NCBI RefSeq assembly: GCF_017875645.1
Contig: NZ_JAGGMR010000001.1
Coordinates: 868,001-932,000, forward strand
DNA length: 64,000 nucleotides
Source of the DNA: Nocardia goodfellowii
GTDB lineage: Bacteria > Actinomycetota > Actinomycetes > Mycobacteriales > Mycobacteriaceae
Direction of reading: 5' to 3'
In this document: positions 1-11,416 of the stretch, one piece after another
Layout: the number at the start of each line of letters is the position of its first letter
Numbering within the stretch: the stretch's first letter is position 1
Program-made: the position numbers and the translations under genes
The notes under the pieces: generated by a model
The model's database searches: none
Seen by the model: only the letters and a program-made list of their open reading frames with translations
Told to the model about the DNA's origin: nothing

Positions 1-446
1 GACACCGCGATGAGCGAGGAAACCGCCAGATCGGCCAGGAATGCCGCGCACACCACCGACACCACCACCACCGCCAGGTTCAGCACCACCCCGCCGATCG
101 CGCTGATCCGGGTCGGCCCCTGGGTGAGCACGGTTTTCCAGGTGCCCCACCCGTAGCCGCTGCCCATGACCAGCGCGCCGAGAATGAGCATCAGCGCGCC
201 GCCGAACATCGCCATGCCCTGGGTGAACACCTCGGGTACCGCTGCGGGCAGCATCTGTTGCAGCAGAACCTCTTTCGGCAGGTTGTCGGACATGGCACTC
301 GGTTCGCCGCCGGTGTAGTCCAGATAGTTGAACAGGTAGCTGAAGGTCAGGTTCAGCAGAATCCAGGTGCCGAGAATGATCCAGAACGCCGGCCACTTCC
401 GCAGGCGCAGCATTTCCGCCCTGGCGCTCGCCAGCAAGTCGCTCAT
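1..446 (-). CDS. ABC-2 type transporter permease (partial, cut by window edge)
   Basis: Only the first ~148 residues are in the window; the gene runs off the left edge. The protein starts MSDLLASARAEMLRLRKWPAFW and then alternates long hydrophobic stretches with a short extracellular-type loop, as expected for an ABC-2 permease. Its ATG overlaps the stop of the upstream ATPase gene (ATGA, 443-446), so the two are translationally coupled and should form one exporter. Substrate cannot be told from the sequence. Confidence 0.8.
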   Translation of the reverse strand, partial: MSDLLASARAEMLRLRKWPAFWIILGTWILLNLTFSYLFNYLDYTGGEPSAMSDNLPKEVLLQQMLPAAVPEVFTQGMAMFGGALMLILGALVMGSGYGWGTWKTVLTQGPTRISAIGGVVLNLAVVVVSVVCAAFLADLAVSSLIAV

Positions 447-1342
447 CTCACCGTCTCCAATTCGGTCAATTCGAAAAAGACTTCTTCCAAGGACTTCTCG
501 TCGACGCGCAGTTCCAGCAGATCAGCACCGGCCGCCACCACCGCGCGGGCCGCCGCGGGCGCCGCCGCCGCGCCCGCCTCGATGCGGATGCCCGCGGCCG
601 TCAGCAGCACGTTGCCGCCCAGCGCGTCGCGCACGGCGGGGAACGCCACCTCGAGCGGCTCGGCCCGCAGCAATAACGTGGCGGCGCCGCGCAATTCGGC
701 CACCGTCGACTCGGTGCGCAGTGTGCCGCCGGAGATCACACCGACCCGGTCACAGATCTCCTGCACCTCACTGAGCATGTGGCTGGACAGCAGCACGGTG
801 TGCCCGTCACCGGCCAGTGCGGTGATGAGTTCGCGCATTTCGGCCATGCCCGCCGGGTCCAGGCCATTGGTCGGTTCGTCCAGGATCAGCAGATCGGGAC
901 GGCCGAGCAGGGCCGCGCCGACCCCGAGTCGCTGTTTCATGCCAAGGGAATACGTGCGGAATTTGTCCTCGGCGCGGCCGGCCAGACCGACCCGCTCCAG
1001 CGCGTCCTCGACCTCGTCGCGACCGAGTCGGCGGTATTCGGCCAGCACGCGCAAGTTGTCCCGGCCGGAAAGGTACGGGTAGAAGCCCGGCCCCTCGATG
1101 AGCACGCCGATCCGCCGCATCGCCTCCGGAGCGCCCGGGGCCTGGCCGAGCACGGACGCGGAGCCCGCGGTCGGCCGGATCAGGCCCGCGAGCATGCGCA
1201 GCGTGGTCGTCTTGCCCGCCCCGTTCGGGCCGAGAAAGCCGTAGATCTCGCCGGTTTCGACGCGCATGGCGACGCCGTCGACGGCGGTGTGGGCGCCGTA
1301 GCGTTTGGTCAGTCCTGCGGTGACCACGATGGAATCTGTCAT
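443..1342 (-). CDS. ABC transporter ATP-binding protein (ABC-2 exporter, CcmA/DrrA-like)
   Basis: About 299 residues. Walker A GPNGAGKTT lies at residues 38-46, the signature SLGMKQRLG and Walker B LLILDEPT follow, then the H-loop region LLSSHML. A ~80-residue C-terminal extension after the ATPase core is typical of the DrrA/CcmA branch that powers ABC-2 exporters. I chose the ATG at 1342 (MTDSIVVTAGLTKRYG) because it places the first beta strand correctly; a longer reading to 1402 adds an arginine-rich stretch unlike the family. It is divergent from the two-component genes at 1452, which may control it (inference from position). Confidence 0.9.
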   Translation of the reverse strand: MTDSIVVTAGLTKRYGAHTAVDGVAMRVETGEIYGFLGPNGAGKTTTLRMLAGLIRPTAGSASVLGQAPGAPEAMRRIGVLIEGPGFYPYLSGRDNLRVLAEYRRLGRDEVEDALERVGLAGRAEDKFRTYSLGMKQRLGVGAALLGRPDLLILDEPTNGLDPAGMAEMRELITALAGDGHTVLLSSHMLSEVQEICDRVGVISGGTLRTESTVAELRGAATLLLRAEPLEVAFPAVRDALGGNVLLTAAGIRIEAGAAAAPAAARAVVAAGADLLELRVDEKSLEEVFFELTELETVR

Positions 1343-1451
1343 GCCTCGAGAATCCGCCGGGCGGGTGCGCTGCCACATCCGTCGCGCGGCGACCTTCGAC
1401 ATACGTACTGCGGCGCACGCTGAACGGGCTCGATCCGCCTAGTCTGAGAGC

Positions 1452-2822
1452 GTGAAGGCGCCGGACATTTCGAAACGTGGCTGGGTGGTCAAGCCCAGCA
1501 TCGCGCAGCGATTCCGTGAGGGGCGGTGGTCGGGCGACGGGTGGACTCCGGGCCTCGCCCTGATCGTCGCTGTCGTGCAGGTCATGGGCGGTCGCGGCGC
1601 CAATATCGGGCAGGCGGGGACACAGCCGCTGGACTGGCTCGGTTACCTCCTGCTGCTCGCCGGGCCGATCGCGCTGCTGTTCCGCCGCCGGGCGCCGATG
1701 GTGGTACTGCTGGTCGTCCTCGCCGTCTGCACGCTGTATCTGGCGCTCGGCTACGGCTACGGGCCGATCTTCCTGTCGCTGATCGTCGCGTTCCTCACCG
1801 CCGCGACGGTCGGCTCACGGTGGTGGACATACCCCATCGTGCCGCTGGGCTACCTCGCGTTCGTCTGGCCGGTGCCCAGCTGGTTCGGGCACCAGACCAA
1901 CGGGTGGCAGGTGTTCGGACTGTTGGCGTGGCTGACCGTGCTGGTCGGCATCGCCGAGGGCATCCGGCAGCGGCGGACCGTGCTGGACGCGCGCAGACAA
2001 CGAGCCGAGGCCGCGCGCAGAGACGAGGAAGCGCAGCGGGAGCGCCGGGCTAGCGAGGAACGCCTCGCCATCGCCCGCGAACTGCATGATGTGCTGGCGC
2101 ACAGTCTTTCGCTGATCAACGTGCAGTCCTCGGTGGCGCTGGAATTGTTCGATCGCAGACCCGAACAGGCCGCGTCCGCGCTGGCGGCGATCAAGACCGC
2201 GAGCAAAGACGCACTCGCCGAGGTCCATACGCTGCTGCAAACCATCCGCACCGGTGGCGTCGCCGAACCCGTTGCCGAAGAAGACGATTCGACGGTCGAC
2301 GAGTTCAGCCAGCGCCGCCTGGCGAGGGAGGCGGCCCAGGAGCGCCCCGTCGAACAACCGCGCCCCGCCCCGCGCGCGCCCGCCGCCAGCATCGAAGACC
2401 TGGACGCGCTCCTACAACGCAGTCGCACCGCCGGTTTGCCGGTCAGCACCCGCATCATCGGCGAACCACAGAAACTGCCGAGCGTCATCGACGCGGCCGC
2501 CGCGCGCATCATCCAGGAATCGCTCACCAACGTGGCACGGCACGCCCCCGGCGCGGACGCCACCGTCACCGTTCGCTACGCCCCGGAATCGGTCGACATC
2601 ACCATCGACAACACCCGGCCGCTCGGTAACCAGCCCCGCTCCGGCACCTCCGGCGGTAACGGCATCGTCGGCATGCGGGAACGTGCCCACGCCCTGGGCG
2701 GGGCCCTCACCGCGGGCCCGCGCCCCAGCGGCGGATTCCGGGTGGCCGCCCGGCTGCCCATGCACACCCGGGACCGCGCCGAATCCGCGACATCGGGCGG
2801 CTCGTCGGCGCAGGATAGGTGA
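1452..2822 (+). CDS. Sensor histidine kinase, NarL/DesK type
   Basis: 456 residues, GTG start. The N-terminal ~150 residues contain several hydrophobic segments (membrane sensor), then a coiled-coil rich in Arg/Glu/Ala (about 170-205) leads to the HisKA_3 dimerisation box ELHDVLAHSL with phospho-acceptor H212. A variable linker rich in Glu/Arg/Pro (~270-310) precedes the HATPase domain, with an N-box (ESLTNVARHA) and G-box (GNGIVGMRERAHALGG). The response regulator begins 17 bases downstream, so the pair is one operon. In actinobacteria such pairs often regulate a neighbouring ABC-2 exporter, here the divergent genes at 1-1342; that link is inference. Confidence 0.93.
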   Translation: MKAPDISKRGWVVKPSIAQRFREGRWSGDGWTPGLALIVAVVQVMGGRGANIGQAGTQPLDWLGYLLLLAGPIALLFRRRAPMVVLLVVLAVCTLYLALGYGYGPIFLSLIVAFLTAATVGSRWWTYPIVPLGYLAFVWPVPSWFGHQTNGWQVFGLLAWLTVLVGIAEGIRQRRTVLDARRQRAEAARRDEEAQRERRASEERLAIARELHDVLAHSLSLINVQSSVALELFDRRPEQAASALAAIKTASKDALAEVHTLLQTIRTGGVAEPVAEEDDSTVDEFSQRRLAREAAQERPVEQPRPAPRAPAASIEDLDALLQRSRTAGLPVSTRIIGEPQKLPSVIDAAAARIIQESLTNVARHAPGADATVTVRYAPESVDITIDNTRPLGNQPRSGTSGGNGIVGMRERAHALGGALTAGPRPSGGFRVAARLPMHTRDRAESATSGGSSAQDR

Positions 2823-2838
2823 GAATCGGGAGGGCATC

Positions 2839-3501
2839 GTGAGCGTACGGGTTTTGGTCGCCGACGATCAGGCGCTGGTCCGCGGGGGCTTCGTCGCCCT
2901 GCTCGACGCGCAGGACGGCATCGAGGTGATCGGCGAGGCCGGCAACGGCGAACAAGCGGTCCGCATGACCCGCGCCCTCGCCCCCGACGTCGTTCTCATG
3001 GACATCCGCATGCCCATCCTGGACGGCCTCGCCGCTACCCGGATGATTGCCGAGGATGCGAAACTCGCCGGCGTGAAAGTCGTCGTCCTGACAACTTTCG
3101 AACTCGACGAATACGTTTTCGAGGCCATGCGCGCCGGCGCGACCGGCTTTCTCGTCAAGCACACCGAACCGGCCGACCTGGTCCGCGCCGTGCGCGTGGT
3201 CGCGGCGGGCGACGCCCTGCTCTCCCCCGGCGTGACCCGTCGCCTCATCGCCGAATTCTCCGCCCACGCCAAAACTCCCCCACCCGCCGAATTCGCCGAA
3301 CTGACCGACCGCGAGCGCGAAGTGATGACGCTGGTAGCCGAGGGCCTCACCAACGCCGAAATCGGCGAGCGCCTCTTCATGAGCCCCGCCACCGCCCGCA
3401 CCCACGTCAGCCGCATCCTGATGAAGCTCGGCGCCCGCGACCGCACCCAACTCGTGGTCATGGCCTACGAATCGGGCATGGTCCGGCCCGGCTGGCAATA
3501 G
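2839..3501 (+). CDS. Response regulator, NarL/LuxR family
   Basis: 220 residues. Receiver domain with acidic pair D9-D10, phospho-acceptor D55 in VVLMDIRMP, conserved Thr in VVLTTF and Lys in FLVKHTEP. The C-terminal GerE-type helix-turn-helix includes LTDREREVMTLVAEGLTNAEI and TARTHVSRILMKLGARDR. The GTG at 2839 is preceded by GGGAGG at the right distance; an open frame continues upstream into the kinase gene but is not used. Cognate partner of the kinase at 1452. Confidence 0.95.
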   Translation: MSVRVLVADDQALVRGGFVALLDAQDGIEVIGEAGNGEQAVRMTRALAPDVVLMDIRMPILDGLAATRMIAEDAKLAGVKVVVLTTFELDEYVFEAMRAGATGFLVKHTEPADLVRAVRVVAAGDALLSPGVTRRLIAEFSAHAKTPPPAEFAELTDREREVMTLVAEGLTNAEIGERLFMSPATARTHVSRILMKLGARDRTQLVVMAYESGMVRPGWQ

Positions 3502-3515
3502 GCACGAAAAAAGCC

Positions 3516-3542
3516 CGCCCCCACTGGAATCCAGTGGGGGCG
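3516..3542. terminator. Bidirectional rho-independent terminator
   Basis: A perfect 12-bp inverted repeat CGCCCCCACTGG with a 3-base loop sits between two convergent stop codons (3501 and 3561). It has an A-run on the left (3507-3512) and T-rich sequence on the right, so it can stop transcription from both directions. Confidence 0.9.
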
Positions 3543-3560
3543 GACTCTTTCGGCTGTTTC

Positions 3561-6116
<2,556 letters not shown>

Positions 6117-6429
6117 CGCTCCCTCACTCTCCTGCTCAAGCCTTCACTGGCGTCCGACGCTTCAGTGCATTCAACCTGTGGTCGTCAGCCTGCCATGAAG
6201 CCCGGGGGTTGCGGCCCCTGCCTCCCACTCTAGTTGGCAGGGGTGCAGGCCGCCTCCAGTCCACCCTATTGGTGACCAGCGACAGCACGGTCATTCACTC
6301 ATAACGTGAGCGTTGCGAGTTTCGTTTCCGTCCAGGTTTTGCCTACAGCGAACATCGACCTGGGGATCCCGCAGCGCGGAGCCGACCGGACACTCTCCTG
6401 GATACACCGAGCTCCGCACATCGTCCACC
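6117..6429. other. Gene-free stretch holding the clpC 5' region
   Basis: 313 bases between clpC and the DUF1772 gene. It must carry the clpC promoter and ribosome-binding site (GGAGAGTGAGGGAGCG before the ATG). I searched for a ClgR-type palindrome and did not find a convincing match. No coding signal or RNA gene is seen. Confidence 0.6.
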
Positions 6430-7086
6430 TCAGTGCTGACCGGGAACCGGACGCCCCGGCTGGGACTGCCCGCCGCCGTACTGCCCGATGTTCTGCTGTG
6501 CGCCGAACGGACGGGTCGGCGGATTCGAGGGAGCCGCGAACTGACCGGGCACCGCGCCCGGAGCCGGGGCCGCCGCCGTGGCGCTCTCGCCGCGCTGAAC
6601 CCCGGCGACGAACAGCGCGCCGCACAGCACCAGGAACGCCAGCGTGTGCAGCACGGCGCGGATGATGTTCCAGCGCACCCAGCCGGCTTCGAAATCGGCG
6701 CGCACCTGCGCCAGGTTCTGGATCTGGGCCACATCGCCCGCGGCGGCCAGTTGATCGTTCAGCGGCACGTTGAAACCCACCGTGACCGCGAAGGCGATCA
6801 CGTTGAGCACCACAGCGACCGCGATCCAGACCAGGGTGGCCCGGTGGTCCTTTCCGAGGTGCAGAACCGCCGCCAGGATGCTGAAACCGACCGTGCCCAT
6901 GAATCCGAGCATGAACCACGGATTGATGATCACCACGTTGATTTTCTGCATGACGTCGACGATCGTGCGGTCGTCGGACCGATTCAGCGCGGGCATCACC
7001 GAGATCGCGTAGGCGTAGAACACCCCGCCGATCAAGCCCGAAGCCAGCGCGGCCGCCACGAGCGCGGCGATACGGAGCGCGAACAT
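6430..7086 (-). CDS. DUF1772 (anthrone oxygenase-like) membrane protein
   Basis: 218 residues. Four hydrophobic segments (about 5-25, 52-72, 80-100, 145-165) with the conserved pattern of DUF1772 proteins, including FYAYAISVMPAL in the first segment and a buried VGFNVPLNDQL. The C-terminal ~50 residues are a disordered Pro/Gln/Gly-rich tail that is not part of the domain. The ATG at 7086 is preceded by GGCAGGAGA at ideal spacing, which excludes the longer upstream reading. Function of the family outside fungal anthrone oxidation is not established. Confidence 0.85.
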   Translation of the reverse strand: MFALRIAALVAAALASGLIGGVFYAYAISVMPALNRSDDRTIVDVMQKINVVIINPWFMLGFMGTVGFSILAAVLHLGKDHRATLVWIAVAVVLNVIAFAVTVGFNVPLNDQLAAAGDVAQIQNLAQVRADFEAGWVRWNIIRAVLHTLAFLVLCGALFVAGVQRGESATAAAPAPGAVPGQFAAPSNPPTRPFGAQQNIGQYGGGQSQPGRPVPGQH

Positions 7087-7224
7087 AGAAATCTCCTGCC
7101 TGATAGCCCGGACCTGGCCTTTTTCATTCGGTCCGGCGATGACACAAGTCAACCGCTTTCCGGCTGGAGCAACCATGGTTCAGGCGCTCGGCTACTTACG
7201 TCAGCGTCCACGCCGCAGCGTGAC

Positions 7225-7941
7225 TCAGAGATCTCTATCAGAGATGAGGCCGCTCTGCATCGCCAAGGCCGCCAAGCGAACTCGCTTCTGGTTCTGCGGC
7301 AGGTTTTCCACTCCGAACTTGGCGAACAACACGCGCAGATGAGTCTTGATCGCATCGACGCTGAGGAACAATTCCTCGGCGATCTGCTGATTGGAGGCGG
7401 GCGTGGCGAAGCCGGCGTTGTTTTTGTACGGGCGGCACAGCGCGACCAATACCGAACGCTGAGTGTCGGTGAGCGAACGCAGGGTCGGCATGGTGGCGGT
7501 GGCGGTGCGGGTGGGGTCGTCGGCTACCGCGCCGTAATGGCGGAATTCGACCATGGAGCTGCCGACGCGAATCTTGTCCCCCGCCATCAGCCTTCGCCGG
7601 CCCGCCAGCCGATCACCGTTGACGAAAGTGCCGTTGCGGGAGAGCCCGTCGTCGACGATGGTCCAGTGCGCGCCGAGGTATTCCACGGCGGCGTGCAGGC
7701 GGGACACCTCGGCGTCCCAGGGCATGGACAGATCGGCGTGAACGGAGCGGCCGATGGTGATCCGCTGCTGCTCGGGCGCGAGCATGAACTCCTGCCAGGT
7801 ACCCGACTCATCCATGAATCGGAGCAGTGAACCGACGAAAGCACCCGTCACCGGCCCACCCGTCGCCCGACCACCGCCCCCCGAGGAGTCGCTGCGCGAT
7901 GCGGTGATTTCACCCCGGCTCTCCCAACGATCAGTGACCAC
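7225..7941 (-). CDS. FHA-domain protein with C-terminal LuxR-like helix-turn-helix
   Basis: About 238 residues from a GTG start at 7941 (start uncertain; an internal ATG before DESGTWQEF is possible). The FHA fold is clear: ITIGRSVHADLSMP, then SRLHAAVEY and SRNGTFVNGDRL, the three loops that bind phosphothreonine. After a short linker comes a winged/LuxR-like HTH (LTDTQRSVLVALCRPY, then NQQIAEELFLSVDAIKTHLRVLFAKFG). This pairing couples Ser/Thr kinase signalling to DNA binding, a combination common in Nocardiaceae. The Ser/Thr kinase at 30786 is a conceivable but unproven partner. Confidence 0.85.
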   Translation of the reverse strand: MVTDRWESRGEITASRSDSSGGGGRATGGPVTGAFVGSLLRFMDESGTWQEFMLAPEQQRITIGRSVHADLSMPWDAEVSRLHAAVEYLGAHWTIVDDGLSRNGTFVNGDRLAGRRRLMAGDKIRVGSSMVEFRHYGAVADDPTRTATATMPTLRSLTDTQRSVLVALCRPYKNNAGFATPASNQQIAEELFLSVDAIKTHLRVLFAKFGVENLPQNQKRVRLAALAMQSGLISDRDL

Positions 7942-8053
7942 GACACAGTACCCATGGTGCCGCCTCGCAGTACCACTAGCAAGATCGCGGACACAACACT
8001 GCCGCCCCGGCGTCGCACGATTTTGCCCGGGCGGCAGTTGAAGAAAAAAGAAC

Positions 8054-8413
8054 TCAGCCCTTCGAGGCCTTGTTGTACGCATCGGTGATGTCGGCCGAGA
8101 TGCGACCGCGCGCGGACACCTTGTGTCCATTCCGGCGCGCCCACTCGCGAATTGCGGCGCTTTGTTCGCGATCGATGGAAACCCGGCCCTTCGGGGTCGC
8201 GGCGGTGCCCGCGGCGGCCTTCACCCGGCGACGTCCACTCACCCGGCGAGCGCTGGAAACCCACTGATCCAGCCCATCGCGCAGCTTCGCGGCATTTGCC
8301 GACGACAGGTCGATCTCGTACGACACACCGTCGATCGCGAACTCGATGGTCTCGTCCGCGATGGACTCACCATCGACATCGTCGATCAGGCTAACGGTGA
8401 CCTTCTTTGCCAT
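8054..8413 (-). CDS. lsr2: Lsr2, xenogeneic silencer / nucleoid-associated protein
   Basis: 119 residues, near the usual 112. N-terminal dimerisation domain starts [16 protein letters not shown]; the C-terminal DNA-binding domain has the AT-hook-like RGR motif ([10 protein letters not shown]) after [12 protein letters not shown]. Lsr2 binds AT-rich minor groove and silences acquired DNA, which is relevant to the low-GC gene at 62453. ATG at 8413 has a purine-rich GAGAGGA upstream. Located between lysS and clpC, as in mycobacteria. Confidence 0.97.
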   Translation of the reverse strand: MAKKVTVSLIDDVDGESIADETIEFAIDGVSYEIDLSSANAAKLRDGLDQWVSSARRVSGRRRVKAAAGTAATPKGRVSIDREQSAAIREWARRNGHKVSARGRISADITDAYNKASKG

Positions 8414-8564
8414 GAGATGAACGTCCTCTCGAAATCGTGCGACCCGCATACTAGGCCGATTACCCGAGGCAAGAATACCTCGAATTCGGAAAATTCCAAG
8501 ACGGGATCTGAACTTTTGAAGTGAACCATTTCGAACGACCTGCAAGCAGTCGCTACGTACGTGC

Positions 8565-10142
8565 TCAGCGGGTGACCGGACGCACAATTGGGAACAGTAT
8601 CGTTTCGCGGATTCCCAATCCCGTCAGTGCCATCAACAAGCGATCGATTCCCATACCGGTTCCCGTCGTCGGTGGCATACCGTACTCCATCGCGGCAAGG
8701 AAGTCTTCGTCGAGGACCATGGCTTCGTCGTCGCCCTGCGCGGCGAGCCTGGCTTGGTCCACGAAGCGCTCACGCTGGATGACCGGATCGACCAACTCGG
8801 AATAGCCGGTTGCCAACTCGAAGCCGCGCACATAGAGATCCCATTTTTCGGTAACTCCAGGTTTGCTGCGATGCTGTCGAGTGAGCGGTGATGTCTCCAC
8901 GGGGAAGTCACGCACGAAAGTCGGCGCATACAGTTTGTCGCCGTACACGTGCTCCCAAAGTTCCTCGACAAGTTTGCCGTGACCGTAGCCTTTACCCTCC
9001 GGAATTTCCAAACCGACCCGATCGGCGAGCTTCAGCAATTCCGCCACAGTTGTTTCCGGAGTGACCGGAACACCGATCGAATCGGACAACGAGGGGTACA
9101 TCTCGACGGTTGCCCACTCGCCGCTGAGATCGTATTCGGTGCCGTCGGCGAGCGTCAGAACCTGGGTGCCGAACGCCTCCTGCGCGACCTCCTGCACCAA
9201 TTCCCGGGTCATCACCGCGGAGGTGTCGTAGGTGCCGTACGCCTCATAGGTTTCCAGCATGGCGAACTCCGGCGAATGCGTGGAGTCGGCGCCCTCGTTA
9301 CGGAAGTTCCGGTTGATCTCGAAGACCTTCTCCAGGCCGCCGACCACACACCGCTTGAGGAACAGCTCCGGGGCGATGCGCAGGAAGAGATCCATATCCA
9401 GGGCATTGGAGTGGGTGACGAAGGGACGCGCCGCCGCGCCGCCGTGCAGCGTCTGCAACATCGGGGTCTCGACCTCGAGGAAGCCGCGGCGCTCCAGCGC
9501 GTTGCGTAGCGCGCGCACCACAGCGACCCTGGTCCGCGCCATTTCCCGGGCCTCCGGCCGCACGATCAGATCGACATAGCGCTGCCGGACCCGCGATTCC
9601 TCGTTCATCTCCTTGTGCGCGACCGGCAGCGGCCGCAGCGACTTCGCGGACATGGACCAGGAATCGGCCATGACGCTCAATTCGCCGGTCCGCGAGGAGA
9701 TGACCTCGCCGTGCACGAACACGAAGTCACCGAGATCGACATCGGACTTCCACGCCGCGAGCGCATCCGCGCCGACGCCGTTGAGACTGATCATCGCCTG
9801 CAGCTTGGTGCCGTCACCTTCCTGCAGCGTCGCGAAACACAGCTTTCCGGTATTGCGCACGAAAATGACGCGGCCGACGACACCGACCTGCTCGCCGGTC
9901 TCGGCGCCGGGCTCCAGTTCCGGATACGCGCCCCGGATTTCGGCCAGGGTGTGCGTGCGCGCCACCACCACCGGATAAGCCTCGGTACCCGCGGCGAGTA
10001 GCCGCTCACGCTTGTCCCGGCGAATCCGCATCTGCTCCGGAACATCTACTTCCGGAGCGGGACGACTGGATTGCCCCGCAGGACTCTTACCTGCGGAGCG
10101 ACCGGACGAAGGCGGGTTCTCGGTGCTCACGTCGGATAACAC
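8565..10142 (-). CDS. lysS: Lysyl-tRNA synthetase, class II
   Basis: 525 residues with an N-terminal OB-fold anticodon-binding domain and class II core: motif 1 region ([20 protein letters not shown]), motif 2 [14 protein letters not shown] and motif 3 [15 protein letters not shown]. The first ~35 residues are Ser/Pro-rich and unconserved. The start is uncertain: a GTG at 10142 gives the longest frame, with another GTG four codons later. Charges tRNA-Lys in the cytoplasm. Confidence 0.97.
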   Translation of the reverse strand: MLSDVSTENPPSSGRSAGKSPAGQSSRPAPEVDVPEQMRIRRDKRERLLAAGTEAYPVVVARTHTLAEIRGAYPELEPGAETGEQVGVVGRVIFVRNTGKLCFATLQEGDGTKLQAMISLNGVGADALAAWKSDVDLGDFVFVHGEVISSRTGELSVMADSWSMSAKSLRPLPVAHKEMNEESRVRQRYVDLIVRPEAREMARTRVAVVRALRNALERRGFLEVETPMLQTLHGGAAARPFVTHSNALDMDLFLRIAPELFLKRCVVGGLEKVFEINRNFRNEGADSTHSPEFAMLETYEAYGTYDTSAVMTRELVQEVAQEAFGTQVLTLADGTEYDLSGEWATVEMYPSLSDSIGVPVTPETTVAELLKLADRVGLEIPEGKGYGHGKLVEELWEHVYGDKLYAPTFVRDFPVETSPLTRQHRSKPGVTEKWDLYVRGFELATGYSELVDPVIQRERFVDQARLAAQGDDEAMVLDEDFLAAMEYGMPPTTGTGMGIDRLLMALTGLGIRETILFPIVRPVTR

Positions 10143-10254
10143 TAGCGGGCACCGGAAATCGTTTTACGGGGTGCCCGGGCAGTTGTGACCCGGGCGGGTT
10201 TGCCTGCCCCCGAATTAGCGCTCTCTTAACGAAAGCCGTTGTCCCGTCGGCGGA

Positions 10255-10686
10255 TTACAACGAGGACAGCGCCTGGACCTCACGGGCGAAGTGCGGGGCC
10301 CGGATCGCGATGCTGAGCAACCCGGCGGCTTTCAGCGCCTGATAGCCGCCGATCAGATCGGTCGCCCGGTGCAGACCGAGTTCTTGCAGCGAGGCCGCGG
10401 CGAGACTGGAGGTATAGCCCTCCGAGCAGACGATGATCCATTCCACGTCATGGTCGGCGGCCAGCGCCAGCCGCGCGGAACTGGTGGGGTCGAGGCGCCA
10501 TTCCAAGACATTCCGCTCGATCACCAGCGCACCGGGCAGGGTGCCCTCGCGGTCGCGCTGTGCCTGCGGCCGGATGTCGACCAGAATCGCACCGCGGCCC
10601 AGGGCCTCGGGCAATTCGAATGCGTAGCGCCGGCGCAGTCGGGTACGGGCCTTGTCGAGCATCTGATCAATGGTCAAATGCGTCAT
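10255..10686 (-). CDS. Rhodanese-like sulfurtransferase
   Basis: 143 residues, single rhodanese domain. The active-site loop is C87-SEGYTS, with the earlier ILVDIRP strand and GALVIERNVLEWRL (CH2A-type) segment. Its ATG overlaps the stop of the upstream cysteine dioxygenase gene by one base (TGATG), so the two are co-translated. Known role of the fold: transfer of sulfane sulfur. Paired with cysteine dioxygenase it probably handles sulfur released during cysteine breakdown (inference). The SEGYTS loop differs from the basic CRxGxR loop of thiosulfate sulfurtransferases, so the substrate may differ. Confidence 0.85.
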   Translation of the reverse strand: MTHLTIDQMLDKARTRLRRRYAFELPEALGRGAILVDIRPQAQRDREGTLPGALVIERNVLEWRLDPTSSARLALAADHDVEWIIVCSEGYTSSLAAASLQELGLHRATDLIGGYQALKAAGLLSIAIRAPHFAREVQALSSL

Positions 10687-11246
10687 CAGTTATCACCTTC
10701 GGGCTGGTCGGTGAGGACGGTGTGGGTGCGCCGCAAGGTGCCGCGATCGGTCACCTCGTAATACGACATGGCCGTAAGCGGCGGGGAATAGGCGTGCACG
10801 CTGAGCGTGGGATCACCCAGTCCGGCGGGTTCGTGGGCGCGTTCGACGTCGTGCACCCAGCCGATCGGGAAAGCGGCCTGATCGCCGGCCGACAGGGTGC
10901 GCTGCCGTAATTGCGTGCCATCCCAGCGGAATTCGGTGAGCGCGCCGCTCAAAACGGTGAGCGCGCCGAGCGAGCCGGCGTGATCGTGCAATTCGGTGGA
11001 CTTACCGGGGGTCCAGCTGATCAGCCAGATATCGACCTCGTCATCGGTGACCAGGCGGGTGGCCCAGCGCTCCTCGACCGGCCAGATGCCATCGGCGGGT
11101 AGCAGATGGTCGAATTTCCCTGCGAGGACGCCGTCGGCGCTCTCGTCGGTGAGACGCAGCAGATCAGCCGGGCGCAGCCGAGTGGGCAACGCGGGCGCCG
11201 GAGCCGTCCTGCCGGAAACAGGGAGGGAAAGAGCAGAAGAACGCAT
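10686..11246 (-). CDS. Cysteine dioxygenase, type I (cupin)
   Basis: 186 residues. The cupin core has the iron ligands H87 and H89 (ELHDHAGSLG) and H132 (WVHDVE), the three-His set of cysteine dioxygenases. It oxidises L-cysteine to cysteine sulfinate using O2. ATG at 11246 has GGAG eight bases upstream. It is first in a two-gene operon with the rhodanese gene and is preceded by a Cys-Cys leader peptide and hairpins at 11257-11354, implying control by cysteine supply. The Tyr-Cys crosslink of eukaryotic enzymes is not expected in bacterial forms and I cannot assign one here. Confidence 0.88.
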   Translation of the reverse strand: MRSSALSLPVSGRTAPAPALPTRLRPADLLRLTDESADGVLAGKFDHLLPADGIWPVEERWATRLVTDDEVDIWLISWTPGKSTELHDHAGSLGALTVLSGALTEFRWDGTQLRQRTLSAGDQAAFPIGWVHDVERAHEPAGLGDPTLSVHAYSPPLTAMSYYEVTDRGTLRRTHTVLTDQPEGDN

Positions 11247-11256
11247 GAGCGAATCT

Positions 11257-11322
11257 CCAGGAGTTTGATCGGCCGAGGGACTTGAAGTCAGCCTCGATCG
11301 GTCGAGGCTGGATCAGCCTCGA
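11257..11322 (-). promoter_or_regulatory. Alternative hairpins (attenuator) of the cysteine dioxygenase operon
   Basis: In mRNA order: segment A UCGAGGCUG (11322-11314, covering the last base of the second Cys codon through the stop codon), segment B CAGCCUCGA (11310-11302), segment C UCGAGGCUG (11297-11289). A and C are identical 9-mers, so B can pair with either but not both. In addition, CCAGGAGU at 11334-11327 inside the leader is an exact complement of ACUCCUGG at 11264-11257, which overlaps the Shine-Dalgarno of the dioxygenase. A ribosome on the Cys codons would mask segment A and the anti-SD. The direction of control cannot be settled from sequence. Confidence 0.75.
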
Positions 11323-11354
11323 CAACACTCCTGGGTGCGCACGCGGGAAGACAT
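11313..11354 (-). CDS. Cysteine leader peptide (uORF), MSSRVRTQECCRG
   Basis: A 13-codon frame read directly from the minus strand, too short for routine gene finding. It carries two consecutive Cys codons (TGT TGT, 11327-11322) close to its stop. Cys is the rarest residue, so a CC pair just before overlapping hairpins and a cysteine dioxygenase gene is unlikely to be chance. No ribosome-binding site precedes the ATG. An extended -10 box lies 8 bases upstream, which places transcription start at or next to the A of ATG, so the mRNA is probably leaderless. Polycysteine leaderless uORFs acting as cysteine-responsive attenuators are known in mycobacteria. Confidence 0.8.
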   Translation of the reverse strand: MSSRVRTQECCRG

Positions 11355-11361
11355 GCCAGCG

Positions 11362-11370
11362 ACTATAGCA
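11362..11370 (-). promoter_or_regulatory. Extended -10 promoter for leaderless Cys leader
   Basis: Minus-strand TGC-TATAGT is an extended -10 element (TGN plus TANNNT) ending 7 bases before the leader ATG at 11354. In actinobacteria this geometry produces leaderless transcripts. No good -35 is seen, as is common for extended -10 promoters. Confidence 0.65.
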
Positions 11371-11416
11371 ACAGCAGGCCGGCGCGCAACACCCTCGATT
11401 CGAGTGATCCGCGCCA

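Noticed and set aside
2254..2838. N-terminal extension of the first response regulator
   Set aside because: The stretch overlaps the kinase gene in another frame and is Pro/Arg/Ser-rich without a domain; the GTG at 2839 has a good ribosome-binding site.
6117..6430. ClgR binding site upstream of clpC
   Set aside because: Expected from the family, but I could not find a stretch that fits the published type of palindrome.
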